A DNA stretch of 64,000 nt from JALEFZ01 sp964564415 (GTDB lineage Bacteria > Bacteroidota > Bacteroidia > J057), in NCBI GenBank assembly GCA_964564415.1, contig CAZMAV010000005.1:1-64000 (forward strand), given 5' to 3'. Every line of letters starts with the position of its first letter. Position 1 is the stretch's first letter. The notes beneath the pieces were generated by a model. The model was not told where the DNA came from and did no database searches. It saw nothing but the letters and a program-made list of their open reading frames with translations. Position numbers and translations under genes: made by a program. Of the stretch, positions 8,621 to 22,400 are shown piece after piece.

Positions 8621-11600
8621 TCAATTTTTTTCTGCACTTTCTTTTTTCAGCAAATCTAATTGCTGCTGTAGGAGTTCGATCATCTGAGCCTGCTGCTCGA
8701 TGATGGTCTCCTGACGCTCGATCGCATCCTGCTGTTCCTGAATTCCCTTGATAATAACCGGAATCAATTCGGTATAAGAAAGGCCGTAATGTCCTCCTTC
8801 AAGCTGGCTTCCATCCGGAAGGACAATCTTTCCATTGTGCTTGCTTACCACCTCCCCGATGACTTGTTCTACATCTTGGGCAAGGAGACCCAGTTGACGT
8901 TGTCCTACAGCTTTGTGGTTCATTTCGTAAGAAACGGGCTGTAGGTTCATCAACTCCTGGATCCCATAAGCGAGCGGTTCGATATTTTTCTTCAGACGCG
9001 CGTCCGAGACAATATTGGCAGGAGCGGTCAGGAAAAGCGAGTCGAAGGGAGTAGCGGCTGAACCCAGGTTGTAGCTGGAGGCAGCATCAGGCACCAGGCT
9101 GGAATTGATTCGAAGGGCTGAACTGCCCAGGCTATCAGGGGTCCAGTTGGTCCCGTCATAAAGCAACACCTCGCCATTGTCAGGAGTAGTCGCAGCCACA
9201 GGATTGCCTTGTAGTCCATCTACAGTAGGGGCAGCAAAGATTCCGTCCAGGTCTCCTGCAGCTGTTTCGCCTTCTTTGATGAATTCAGTGAAGTCAACGA
9301 TGTCTCCACTTCCACTCAGGGCCAGGGTATCGTTGTTGATGCTGAGGTCCTGCAACTCGTTTGCAGGATCGGCATCGGCATCATCGACGGAGTCCGTGGC
9401 AGGTTCCCAGGCAATACCATTCCACTTAAGAACTTCGGTAGCAGAGGGGGCCGTGGCAGCCACAGGATTGCCCTGCAATCCATCCACAGTAGGGGCAGCA
9501 AAGGTTCCATCCAGGTCTCCGGCAGCTGTTTCGCCTTCTTTGATGAATTCAGTGAAGTCAACGATGTCTCCACTTCCACTCAGGGCCAGGGTATCGTTGT
9601 TGATGCTGAGGTCCTGCAACTCGTTTGCAGGATCGGCATCGGCATCATCGACGGAGTCCGTGGCAGGTTCCCAGGCAATACCATTCCACTTAAGAACTTC
9701 GGTAGCAGAGGGGGCAGTCACAGCTACAGGGCTGCCCTGAAGGGCATTGACGTTGATGTTGTCAAAGGTGCCATCTAGGTCACCTCCTGCCTGAGTAGTA
9801 TCTACAATATCATCGCTATCGTCAAGGTCGCCCAGGTTGATGATTTCATTGGATGAAATGGCGATTCCCGCTCCACCTGTATATACATCTGTAGGTATTG
9901 TTACTGTATTGGCACCCGAAAGGCTGAGTTGATCCCCGGTGATGGAGAGGACCTGAATCTCATTGGAGGGATCGGCATCATCGTCCACTACTGAATCTTG
10001 GAGGGTAACTGTATTCCCTCCAGAAATGCTGAGGCTTCTTCCTATTAATGAAAGATTTTGAACCTCATTGAAGGGATCAGCATCGGCATCATTTACGGAG
10101 TCAGGCAGGGTGATGGTATTGCCTCCAGAAATGCTGATGCTTCTGCCAACATTAGAAAGATTCTGAATCTCATTGAAGGGATCAGCATCGGCATCATTTA
10201 CGGAGTCAGGCAGGGTGATGGTANNNNNNNNNNNNNNNNNNNNNNNNNNNNNNNNNNNNNNNNNNNNNNNNNNNNNNNNNNNNNNNNNNNNNNNNNNNNN
10301 NNNNNNNNNNNNNNNNNNNNNNNTTGCCTCCTGAAATGCTGATGCTTCTGCCAACATTAGAAAGATTCTGAATCTCATTGGAGGGATCGGCATCGGCGTC
10401 CTCCACCGAATCAGGTAGGTTAATTGAATTTCCATTGCTAATGCTAAGGGTTCTGCCAGCGATTCCCAGGGTCTGAAATTCATTGGTGGGATCTGCATCG
10501 GCATCGTTGACAGAATCTGCAGCGGGTATCCAGGCCAGGCCGTTCCATTTCAGAACTTCCGAAGCCGAAGGTGCGGAAGGCGATAAGGGATTTCCTTGAA
10601 GGGCATTGACGTTGAGGTTGGCAAAGTTGCCATCCACATCTCCTCCGGCCAGGGTGGTATCGACAATATCGTCGCTGTCGTCGAGGTCTCCGGTGTTCGT
10701 AATGATATTGGCCGTGTCAATGGAGATTCCCGCTCCGCCCGCAAAGCCTGCGGACCCTCCGGGTAGGGTAATCGTATTTCCTTTGGATATGCTCAGCTGA
10801 TTGCCCAGCAGAGATATGGTCTGAATTTCATTGGTCGTATCCCTATCCTGATTTTGAGTCAGCGCCCATTGGCTACCATTCCATTGAAGGACATCATCCA
10901 CATTAGGAAGTCCCGACTCGACAGGATTGCCCTGGATAGCGTTGACGTTGAGGCTGTCAAAATTTCCATTGACATCGCCCCCTGCATTGGTCGTTACCAA
11001 AAGGTCATCCCCCGCATTGGTATCGCCCAGGTTAATGATGGTATCTCCGCTAATCCCTATTCCGCTTCCTCCAAAATACTGAGTGGTGGGGATGGTCAAA
11101 GAATTTCCACCGGATATGCTCAGGGTAGTACCAATAATAGAAAGATTTTGCAACTCATTGCTAGGGTCGGCATCGTCATCCTCCACAGAGTCCGGTAGGG
11201 AGACTGAGTTGCCGCTGGAAATGCTCAGGGTTCTTCCAACAAGAGAAAGACTCTGCAACTCATTGCTGGGGTTAGAGTCAGCATCATTTACCGAATCTGG
11301 TAGGGTAATGGTATTGGCACCGGAAATGGTGATGCTCCTTCCGACATTTGAGAGCGTCTGAATTTCATTGCTGGGGTCGGCGTCGTCGTCCTCTACAGAG
11401 TCAGAAGCAGCTTCCCATTCGCTGCCACTCCATTTAAATACCTCAGAAGCTGAAGGACTGGAGCTGGAAATGGGATTCCCTTGAATTCTTTCGACGATGA
11501 GGTTTGAAAAGACTCCCCTCACATCACCTCCTGCCTGGGATATATCTGTAACATCATTTGAAGGATCTGTATCACCGGTATTGGTGATGACATTGCCGGT

Positions 11601-14600
11601 GATGTCGATGCCCGTCCCACCTACATAGGCGATATTGGGCACGGTTATAGAGTTTCCATTTGAAATAGAAAGGGTAAGCCCGCTGAGAGATAGGGTCTGA
11701 AATTCATTGGTAGGATCAGAATCATCGTCCTCCACAGAATCCGGTATAGATACCGAGTTTCCATTGCTGATGCTGAGGGTTCTCCCTACAAAAGAGAGGT
11801 NNNNNNNNNNNNNNNNNNNNNNNNNNNNNNNNNNNNNNNNNNNNNNNNNNNNNNNNNNNNNNNNNNNNNNNNNNNNNNNNNNNNNNNNNNNNNNNNNNNN
11901 ACCGAGTTTCCATTGCTGATGCTGAGGGCTCTCCCTACAAAAGAGAGGTTTTGCAGCTCATTGCTGGGGTTGGAGTCATCGTCATTGACTGAATCGGGCA
12001 GGGTAATGGTGTTTCCGCTGGAGATGCTGAGATTTCTTCCGGCCAGAGAAAGATTCTGCAATTCGTTGGTAGGATTGGCATCGGCATCTTCTACTGAATC
12101 TCTCGAAGCCTCCCATTCGCTGCCATTCCATTTGAGCACCTCTGTTGGTACAGGGGTAGCATTTGATATAGGATTCCCCTGTATGCCCTCAACAGTTAGG
12201 TTATTGAAGCGCCCACTCAGGTCTCCGCCAGCCTGTGTCGTATCGGTCAGGTCATCTGTAGGGTCAAGGTCTCCGGTGTTCGCAATTACCTTATTGTTGA
12301 TGCTGATGCCATCGCCAGCGGTGTAAGGCTCTAACACGATGGAGGTATTGGTCCGGGAAATGGTAATGGTATCTCCGTCGATGCTGAGATTTTGTAGCTC
12401 ATTGGTATCCTCTGTGTCGCCATCATCTACGAGGTCAGGAGTGGGTATCCATTGGTTACCGTTGTATTTGAGTATCTCTCCCGGATTGGGAAGGGTAGTG
12501 GATACTTCTATTTTTTGAATCCCGACCACTTTGAGAGAGTCAAACGTGCCATTGACATCACCTCCGGCTAGTGAAGTTTCTGTGATATCATCATTGGGGT
12601 CCAGATCACCGATATTGGAAATGACATTGCCGGTGATGTCAATTCCTGCACCGGGAACAAGAGATTTGTCTGGAAGCACCAGAGATCCTCCTCCCTTACT
12701 CAGGCTTATCGTATCACCTACAATGCTGATAGCCTGGATTTCATTACCGGGGTCAGCATCTGCATCATTGACAGAATCGGCGAAGGGCACCCACTGACCA
12801 TTTCTATACTTGAGGACCTGAGAGTTAAGAGGATTTTGATTGCTGATTTCTACCCCCTGTAAGCCGACCACGACCAGGTTGTCAAAAAATCCATTGACGT
12901 CTCCTGCGGCCAGGCTGGTTTTAGTAATGTCATCAGAAGCCAGGGTATCACCTGTGTTGATGATGATGCGGCCAGTGATGTCGATGCCTGCTCCGGCAAC
13001 ATTGGAGGGGAGGGTTACAGCATTACCATCGGAGAGGGTAAGGGTGTCCACGTTAATAGAAAGTGTCTGAAATTCGTTTGAAGGATCGGCATCCGCATCA
13101 TCAACCAGGTCGCTGTCGGGTACCCACTGGCTGCCATTATACTTAAGAATTTGATTCTGATTGGGACTTGCAGCGTCTACTTCATTTCCATCGATGCCGA
13201 CAACCCTGAGATCTGGAAACTGTCCCTGAAGGTCGCCAAGGGCATTGGTGGTATTGGTAATGTCATTGTTGGGATCACGGTCTCCTGTATTGGTGATTTG
13301 CCTGTTTACGATGCTAATTCCATCCCCGGCAGTGTAGACCGGTAGGGCTTGCTTGTTTCCCAGGGGAAGGATCATGATGGAATCGTCGAAGACCACCAGT
13401 TCCTGTAATTCGTTGGTTGGGTCTGCATCGCTGTCTACCACGTCGTCGGGGATGCCGACGGAGTTGCCTCCATTGTTAAGGCTCAGGATTCCACCACTAA
13501 ACTGAAGTTGTTGAATCTCGTTTTGATCGTCATTATCTCCATCGATGGTTGAATCAGGGCTAGCTACCCACTGAAGGCCATTCCATTTTAGCACGTCATT
13601 GGTGGAGGGGGTATTCTTAGCAAAGGGTTGTCCATTCAGAGCATCCAGGCTAAGGGTCGGGAAATTGCCGCCAATATCGCCTCCCTGTACCGGATCACCG
13701 ATGTTGATGTCATCATTTCCATCCAGGTCTCCGGTATTGTTGATGACTCGGTTGATGATGTCAATGCCGGAACCTTCCAGGTAGATGGGCAGGGTTACAT
13801 TTCCGCCTCCATTGCTGAGGGTAAGGGTATCATTGTCAATACTGAGTTCCTGAATTTCATTGCTGGGATCATTGTCATCGTCGATAACATCGTCTCCACT
13901 GAGTTGCCAGATACCTGAATTAAACTTGAGAATTTGCCCATTACTGGGATTAAAGGCATTCAGGGGTTTACCCTGCAGGCTGTCCAGGGTGAGGTTGGGA
14001 AAATTCCCTCCCAAATCGCCAAAGGCCGGATCGCCAATCTTTATGTCATCATCGGGGTCAAGGTCGCCGGTGTTGCTGATGCTGTAATTGTTGTTGTCAA
14101 CAGCAATTCCACTTCCGGCTTGGTAACGGACCCTGACCCTTCCTCCATTTCTGCTGAGGCGGAGGCTATCTCCCACCAGGCTGATGGCCTGTAGCTCATT
14201 GGTATTGTCCTGGTCATCTGGGGAAGGTACCCACTGGCCGTTTACATATCTCAGTACCTGACCATTATTGGGCTGGGTACTCACGATCTCATCTCCCCTC
14301 AATCTCACTACAGAGGTATTGTTAAAGGGACCTGTAACGTCTCCCTGAAAATTATCTGTCCTCAGAAGGTCATCTGAAGGGTCGAGGTCTCCGGTATTGG
14401 TGATGCTGTAGGTATTGTTGTCTACCTGTATACCTGTTCCGCCTTGATACCTTACCCTTACCCTTTGGCTGCTTTTGGTCATTCCCAGAGAATCACCTAT
14501 GAGAAAGAGGCTCTGGAGTTCATTGGTAGAGTCTGCATCATTGGCATCGGAAGGCACCCATTGTCCATTGACATACCTGAGAACCTGATTGGGAGTGGGA

Positions 14601-16174
14601 TTGGTACTGGAAACGGCTTGTCCCTGTATGGCTATGACCCTTGGGTTCTTGTAGAAACCACTGAGGTCGGTAGCAGGGAAAGCCGGATAAGCTTCGTTTT
14701 CCAGGATATCATCGTTGGGGTCAAGGTCACCACTGTTTTGAATCAGGTTGCCGATAATTTGAATGCCATTTCCTGCGATGTATTGAGGAAGAGGGATGGT
14801 CCCGGGTACTCCTGTAATCCCAAGATTGAATCCCGAAATGGTCAGAGATTGAATTTCATTGGTGGGATCTTTGTCAAAATCCGAAAGTGAACCATCGGGA
14901 ACGAGTTCCCATTCTCCGCTTGAGCCAAAGCGAAGGATATCGTCCTGGCTGGGGCTGAGGGGGGATATAGGGGTTCCCTGAATACGCTCTACCCTGAGTT
15001 GGTCCCACTTGCCTGTAACATCTCCTTCGAAGTCGGTGCCAATGGTTAGGTCATCGGAAGCCAGGGTATCGCCGGTATTGGTGATCACATTTCCCGTGAT
15101 ATCAATGCCATCTCCTCCGATATAATTGATGCCTGTCAGAGTGACTGTGCTGACGGGTTGTCCATTTTTATTAAGAACCAGGAGGTTGCTTCCCTGCCTG
15201 CTAATGGTGTATTCATCCTGATCTGCCGGGGTCCAGGTATTGCCATCCCAACGGAGGACCTGGTCTAGGGTAGCTCCGTTTTTAGCAAGATCCAGGGGAT
15301 TGGGAATGGTTCCATCACCCCTCAGTCGGGGCGACACATTCACCCCCAGGCCTCCTCCTCCGGAAGCCACATTGTCGGGCTGAGCTTCCCACCTGGCGGA
15401 GTCGGGGTTCCACTTCAAGACGTCTCCGCTGTCCAGGGGAATAGCTGTAGAAATTTCGATGGGAAAACCGAGGAGTCCACTTACCCTGGGATTGGGAAAG
15501 GTGTCGCTGAGGTCTCCTCCGGCAAGGCTGCCAATGGTAATATCGTCGTCGGCCAGGGTATCACCAGTATTAATGATGGTATCGTTGACGATGGCAATGC
15601 CCCTACCTGCATCCAAGGCTGTACCTGAACCCCCCATATCCGGACCATTCACCCATTGACCCAGGTTGTCGTCCCAACGGAGGATGTCGCCCGCTACAGG
15701 ATTGCTAATATTTACGTTGAGAAGGGAATCCAAGGGAACGTCGAGGTTGTCCACACTTCCCGCCCTGTCGGCATAGAAGGAGTAGGGGACACTTTGAAAC
15801 TTTGTCGTACCCATGTTGAGGTAATTGCCTGAATTATCAACGTCGATTTCTACAAAGAGCCTGAGTTCTTCGTTGCCCCAATCAATGGTAGAAAAATTAC
15901 CATTCAGGACGATTCCTGTGCCTATGACATGGTTGATGATGCCAAATGCATTGGGAGAAAGGGTTTCTTCCTCCTGATAGACCACGGTGGAAGGACCCCC
16001 AGAGGTGCTGAGGATAGAAAAGCGCATACGGACATTTCCTGTGATGATAGCACCCGTAACCTGATCGCGGATGGCCGCCTGATAGGTGAGGCCCTGAGGA
16101 GCTATTACCTGAGCGGAAAGTGTGGCCGTCAGGAGAAATAGAAGGCCGTTGAGGAGTAGATGTTTGAGATTCAT
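8621..16174 (-). CDS. Giant repetitive fibre protein with C-terminal S74 chaperone domain (two assembly gaps)
   Basis: One gene of about 7.5 kb plus two unfilled gaps. ATG 16174 gives a signal peptide ending LSA before Gln, then the usual N-terminal domain of Bacteroidota fibre proteins (PQGLTYQAAIRD, a WGNEELRLFVEIDVD block, then SVPYSFYADRAGS). The body is a chain of units built on a LKWNGxxW-like motif (18 visible copies), GGxGIDIxGNxIxNTGD, and DADADPxNEIQxLS, some with extra 35-residue units. The C-terminal S74 domain has SDARLKKNI with the Ser and Lys expected for self-cleavage, LGLLAQDVEQ and YTELIPVIIKGIQEQQ, then a Gln-rich coiled coil. S74 domains trimerise fibres and may cleave themselves off. 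It is probably a trimeric surface fibre/adhesin. A start at 16279 is open but would precede the signal peptide. Confidence 0.85.
9192..9719 (-). repeat. 264-bp tandem duplication inside the fibre gene
   Basis: Two adjacent copies, 9192-9455 and 9456-9719, differ at only a few bases. Each encodes an 88-residue unit (LQGNPVA, LKWNGIAWEPATDSV, ANELQDLSINNDTL, FIKEGETAAGDLDG). The near identity indicates a recent duplication or gene conversion inside the coding frame. Confidence 0.9.
10017..10430 (-). repeat. 105-bp tandem repeats around the first assembly gap
   Basis: Units of 105 bp (35 residues, DSVNDADADPxNEIQNLS, then GRSISISGGN) start at about 10017, 10122 and 10327, with an N gap between the last two. 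The same 105-bp spacing appears on both sides of the second gap (GTTTCC at 11652, 11757, 11906 and 12011). The neighbouring copies are almost identical, which explains why the assembly broke here. Confidence 0.88.
10224..10323. other. Assembly gap (100 N)
   Basis: Exactly 100 N, so probably a placeholder of unknown true size. Both flanks are 105-bp repeat units of the fibre gene. For the coding frames on the two sides to join, the missing length must be a multiple of three, which fits one or more whole 105-bp units. Confidence 0.97.
11801..11900. other. Assembly gap (100 N)
   Basis: Exactly 100 N. The sequences before and after the gap share a ~49-bp near-identical stretch (ACCGAGTTTCCATTGCTGAT onwards). 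For the coding frames to join, the missing length must leave remainder 2 on division by three. That is what 56 + n x 105 bp gives, so loss of repeat units again explains the gap. Confidence 0.97.
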
Positions 16175-16470
16175 AACTGTGTTGGGTTTAGTAAGGACCC
16201 CGAGTTCTATTTTCTTCAAAACTCTTACAAAAGAAGCAAATTTCTTTTTTTCTGGATAAAGCCTCTTATGGTAAGGCATAAGGACTTTTTCATATGTTCC
16301 AATTTAAGAACAATTATCCATTTTCGGCTCTTCTGCCGAAAAGTCTTCCTAAGCTTAGGGAATAGGACCAACAATTACCTCTTCTTGTCATCGAAGGGCG
16401 GCTTTTAGGTCCTCGAATGAAGGAAAGAAAAGAAGTTTTTATTCTCCTCTCCCTTCTTTTTATCTATGAT
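16175..16470. other. Intergenic region between the two giant surface genes
   Basis: 296 bp between the stop of the FG-GAP protein and the ATG of the fibre protein, both on the minus strand. No gene is recognised. It probably holds the leader, and perhaps a promoter, of the fibre gene; I could not see a clear promoter or a strong hairpin. Confidence 0.5.
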
Positions 16471-19400
16471 CTAGGGGGTAGTGATCAACAATTTACGGGT
16501 TTGAAGGGAGGTCTCATTCCCTTCTACCTTTATCCGGTAAAAATAGGTTCCAGCTGCCACCCTTCTGCCTTTTTCGTCTTTGAGGTCCCACTTCACATCG
16601 TGAAATCCTCCCTTAAGTCTTCCTTCGAAGATTCTCTTCACAAGTTTTCCTTCCATGCCTATCACCTCAAGACTTACTTGATACTTTCCGTTAAGAGGGG
16701 GGAGGGAAAGTGGCATCATGACCACCTTTTGAGCTGGATTGGGATAGGCCATGCCCAAATGTACCTTTTGAGGCTGCAGTTGCTCATTAAGGAAGAGCTG
16801 ATTGCCATAGTAAATTCTAAATTGGCGTTGGCCTTCCTCCCAGGTGGAAAGATAATTTTGCACCTCGGCCATATTTACAAAGCGCTGATTGTCTTTGTCA
16901 AAGAGGTAAAGCCGCTTATCAGAGCCATTGGATTGTATTTCAGGCCAACTCAGTTCCAGTTGAGGGTCCTTTTCACTGCTTTTAAGGCTAAAATCCCATA
17001 TAAAGCTGTCTTCATTGGGTACGATGTCCTTGCTGAGCTTCGGCAGGGGAGTTCCGTGATCTTCAAAGCGGGTCTCCAGGTAAGCCCCCAGGCGAATGGG
17101 CAATACCCCGTCCCATCGGTCCCATCCCAAAGAAGCATTGGGATTCATGCCGACTCCACTGACGAGATTTTCCAATTCGCCCTGCTTGGCTTTGATGGGA
17201 AGGAACCAGTCCAAGCTCCCCAGTGATCCCCTCATTTGCAAACCCGGGTCTGCCAGTCGGTTCAAATTGGGGTTCTTCCTGACGAGCACCTTCAATTGAG
17301 TAGGCCTATTGGCAAAAATAAAGGCTCCCTCCAGGCGATTTAGGCTGTTGCCCGACTGGTAGCTGCTCCGATAGACCAGCAGATCACTGCTGATGTCATC
17401 GACTCCAGGTCCACTGGCCTCTAGGATGTCCTCCCAACTGATGTTGTAGTAGAAGGGATTGCCGACAAGGTTCCATCCTTGCTCCAGGTTCCACACATAG
17501 GGGGCCTCATCGTTGGCCTGGACGACCCTGCCTCTGCCGGTATTAAAGGAGTTTTCCCTTGCTTTTATAAGGAAGTAGCCCTTTCCGGATTCGACGGTGG
17601 TGAACTCATCTTCATACTCGAGGAAATTCGAGTCCGGCGTCGACCAGGACCAAAAGCGCCAGCGATAGCGATTCTGCCTTCCCAGCCCTTCATCATTTTC
17701 CATAAAGGAAGATATCTGCTCGTCCTCCAGGTCGAGGGGAATGGCCAGGAGATTGTAATCGCTGACGTTTCGGCCAAAATTCAGGTTCTCGAAATCGATG
17801 CCTGATTCGTATTCCCTCCAGGTGTAAAAGGTATCAGAAAGAACATCATAGCCAAACCTGCCCATGATTTCAAAGTAATAGTCTACTCCAAGTTCGTCTA
17901 CCTTACCAAGGCTTATATCAAAGCTGTAAGTAGTTCCATTTTTTGCAGCTTTTTCATTGAGCCAGGTACCACTAGCAGTTTGTTTGAACCATACCCTGAC
18001 ATCGGTAATATTGGTATCTGTGCGGACGGTGATGGAACTTCTCACGCTTTCTTCCTGATCGGGGTACCACTCTGTAATGGATTGAGCGATGATTTCTGGA
18101 ATAGGTCTTATAAATTCGAAGCTATCCAATGGCGAACAGGGTGAGGCCTCATAATCCTTACCTATGCTTTGCACGCACCAAAGATAGCTCCCGCTAGGCA
18201 GGTCTCGGATGTTCAAAACATTGTTGTGCCCAATGTTGCCCTGCTCGACGATATACCGGCGATCATTTTCCAGGTCCGAAAGGGGAGACCATCTTCCGCT
18301 GAGTGAATCCCGCTTGCCCAGGCGGAGGTTATAGGTAAATTCGCCCAAAATGCCGGTGCTATCTACAAGATCTGGCCAGCTCAGGCTTACCTGCTCACCA
18401 AAGATTCTGTGGGAGAGGTCTTGGGGAATTTCGGGAACCTTGTTGGGATTCTGGTTGATATTCTTTAGTAAGCCCGGACCTCGTTGACCTCCTCCAAAGG
18501 GGGTCATTGCTCCGGCGAAAAGGTCTAACTTACCATCTTTGTCAAAGTCTCCCCAGGCAGGGAGCCTGATGTCCAGGGAATCCAGGTCATTGCTGGTCAG
18601 GATGTCCCTGCGAAAGTTGAATCCTCCAAGGTTGCGGTAAAGGCTGATTTTCCTGACGCCCTCCTTATCTTCTGTGCCGGTGAAGAGCAGGTCTGCATAG
18701 CCATTGTCATCATAATCGCCAATGATAAGCCCTCCGGAGGGAGTTTCAGGTAGGTTTAGGGGAGGTTCTATTGCCTGAAAACCAATTCCGGCCTCATTTC
18801 TGAAGATTCTCGTAATGGAATCGCTGCCTGTACTTCCTGTGATGATGAGGTCCGGAAAGCGGTTGTTGTCCAGGTCGGCCAGGAAGACTTCTCCGGCGGC
18901 CAACTGAGGAAGTAGGGAAGGGGTGGACTCCACCGAGAAGGTAACAAGGCTGTCTGTTTTCCCATCATTGTGATAGATAATGCTGGTAGCCACGCCATTG
19001 TTGCTGATGCCTACCAGGGCCAGGTCAGGGTGGCCTTTGGCGGCTTCGCTCTGCCCTGCTTCAGCCTTGTCATAATCCCCCCAGGCTACGGCCCCATTGC
19101 GCAGAGCTGCCAGGGTTTCTCCCGTATTTTGTTGAATGTCGAAACTTCCGTCTTCGCGGTTGACATACAAGGCTCCGAAGTGATCACCATTTTCCTGGAT
19201 GCCCATAACATAGACATCGGGATCACCGTCCAGGTCAAAATCCGCCCAGTCAGCACTTGCCCCGCTTACGGGAACGAATGCAGCCGATGCCAGGGTATCC
19301 TTGATGAAGATACCATTGTCATTCCGGTAGATACCAATGCTCAGTCGCCCCGCTTCTACCCTCCCAGTGAGGAAGAGGTCGGGGTCGTTGTCATTGTCTA

Positions 19401-22400
19401 TATCGGCCCACTTGAGGCATCCCGAAGTAATGGCCGGAATGCTGCCTGAGTTAACCATATCTTCCTCGAAACTGAGGCCATTGTTTCGGTAGAACCTCAA
19501 AAATTCATTGCCATCTCGCTGAGAACTCAAGATGAGGTCCAGGTCTCCGTCCAGGTCGTAGTCTCCGGTTAGGATTTCTCCTTCCTCTGTGGGATCGGGA
19601 ATAGCTGCAAACCTAAGAGGAGTAATGTCTTCAAATGCCGGAGGGGTAAAGGCAAAACTACTGAGGATAAATCGTGATCCTTCATAACTGGCGTCTACAC
19701 TTTGTACTCCCCATGTGTAGTCCTGCTCTTGTTCCAATCCAGAGAGGGTCAATTGACTTTGATAGCCTGCGTTGCCCCTCCCTACGATTCGCCTTCTGCC
19801 ATTGAGGGTATCCGATAGTGGGGAAGTAACAAAGAGGGTATCCTCTTGATCTGCCAGAAACACATTGTAGGAGTAAGATGGATCAACATGGCTCCATTCC
19901 AAGCGTAAATCTGAGCCCACCGCTACGATATTGAGGTTGGTAGGCGCAGTGGGGGGAAGGGAAGTTCCAGGCTCTATGTTCCGGTAAATGCCAAGCAGGG
20001 AGGTTCCTCCATTGTCTTGTCCTGCCAGGAGAATGTCCAGTTTGCCATCCCTGTCTACATCTCCCCAATTGGCAGAACTTCCCTGGTCCATCTGGGGCAG
20101 GGTAAAGCCACCTAATAAATCCTGTCTTAGGGGAAGTTGACCCGATGCAGAGATAAAGGTCTGGCTGACAGGGGTGTTGTCGGACCTTAGCCCCATGACA
20201 GCCAGGTCGACCTGGCCGTCGTCATTGTAATCTCCCCATAGATAATTGCCATCGATCAAGACAGGAAGGCTGTCCTGGACAAAAGAATTTTCTTCAAAAA
20301 AACTACCATTACCTCCTTCACGAGGACTCAACTGAAAGACGGCGGGGCTAGCTCCAGTTTCTCCCGTGAGAATAAGGTCAGGTCTGCTGTCTTGGTCTGC
20401 GTCTGCAACAACTGCCAGACTCAGGGAATTCAAGGTAATGGATGAAGGAAGCACATTGCTTTGAACCTGGAAACCCTGCACCCTATCCTGAAGATAAAGG
20501 CTGGCCAGTAAGGTACTAGTACCATTTTGTCCTAGAAGAAAAACATCGTTCAGGCCATTTTGGTCAAAATCCTCAATGATGATTTCTCCTCCTTCGACAT
20601 TGCCAAGGTTATAATTGGTGAGATTAAAGGCTCCGAGACCATTGTTGAGGTAGGCCACGGTCCGAACCTGGCCGGCAGACCTCCCGGTGAAGATCAGGTC
20701 ACTGGCTCCATCGCTGTTGAGGTCGCCCTTAGCTAGGCGGGGATTGCTGAGGGTGGGTAGGGGAGAGCCACTAAGAGAAAATTGACCTCCCTGATTGAAG
20801 TAAAGTTCAGTAAAATCCTGACCCTCTACTTGTCCTGTAAGCAAAATATCTACAAAGCCATCCAGGTTAAAATCTTCAACTAGAACCTCTCCCTGGCCCA
20901 TATTGGCAAGAATCGAAGAATTATTGGAGTCGGGAATTAGCCTCCGTCCTGCATCACTGTTAAACAAGACACTGGTATCCTTCCCATCGGCATTCCTCCC
21001 TAAAACCAGGACATCAAGGAAGCCATCATTATCATAATCTAGAAAGGCCGATTGGGCTTGCTCAAATCCCAGGGGGGCTTCGTCAAAAAGCACGGGATTT
21101 TGTAGGATAAAATGGGCTGGTTCGAAGGTAAAGCTGTCCACAACAGAGAAGGGTGACCCTTCGAAGTCCTGGTCCACAGCCTGTACCCGCCAGTAATAGG
21201 TACCGGCAGCCAGGCCCTTTAGCCTGAAGCTCTGTCTGGAACCTGCATTTCCCCTTCCCACCTGCTGCCTGAATCCATTTTGAAGAGACATGGGAGAAAG
21301 AATATCTGCGGTATCGATTCGGCTTCCCACCCTAACATTGTAGTGGAGGCCTGTGGGATTGAGGTTGTCTTGCCAGGAGAGAAGTACGGAATCACCGGAA
21401 CTCGATATACTCAGGTCTGTGGGTGCCGATACTCCTTCATTAGCAGCGGAGTCTATATTGGCAAATATACCCAAGAAACCCTGGTTGAAAGCCTCCTGAC
21501 CAATTACCGCCACATCAAGTTTGCCGTCGAGGTCTACATCAGCCCAAGCCAAATCTGCTTGGTTTAGTCCCTTAATGGCTTGTGAGGAGGCCTGGTCCCA
21601 TTCGTAGTTACCGCCTCCACGGTTGATAAAGAGATAGGATTGAGGGCTACCATTGGAACCCAATCCACATACCAGAATATCCTGAAGCCTGTCCTCATTG
21701 ATATCCCCCCAGATGCCCCTGCCATTTCTGATTCCCCTGAGCTGTGCCGTAGATGAGAAGTTTCCACTGACGGGATTGTAGGAGAATACTTCCGTGCGGG
21801 GGCTATCCGCATCTGTACCGGTGAGCAGGAGGTCCAGAAAGCCATCGCTGTCCTGGTCTCCCCAGTCCAAGGAGGCCTCCTTCAAGGCAGGTAAAGGCGC
21901 TTCTGAGGAGGTCAGAAGGGTAAAGCCTCCCCTGATTCCTCCATTTCTATAAATTCCTGTAAAGGCGGTAGCTCCATTACTTCCACTGATCGCAAGGTCT
22001 TTGTCTCCATCCCTGTCAAAGTCTGCCCAACTTGAGGAGGCTTCTTCGAGGGCCTGAAAATTCAGGTAGGTATCTTCGACAAAACTTCCACCTCGATTCT
22101 CAAAAATAGCCGTTTTTGGACCCTGGGCAGTCAAGCCAGAGAGAAAAATATCCAGGTCTCCGTCGTTGTCATGGTCTATCCAATCGAGGCTTCCGTCGAT
22201 GACAGCCGGCACATCACCTCCCAGAGCTATGGGACTGAGGGTAGCATTGCCATTATTTTCAAATAGCCTTATTTGTGGATTCCCGTTTTGAGTTCCGCTG
22301 TAAAGGACTTCAAGATCGCCATCATTGTCATAGTCGCCCAGGGCCAGTGATGATTGGTCCAGTCCACTTAATCCGGAGAAGAGTTCAAGCTGACCGCCTT

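Noticed and set aside
9177..9740. 187-codon plus-strand ORF with internal repeats
   Set aside because: It is the antisense of the duplicated 264-bp unit in the fibre gene; its repeat structure comes from that gene.
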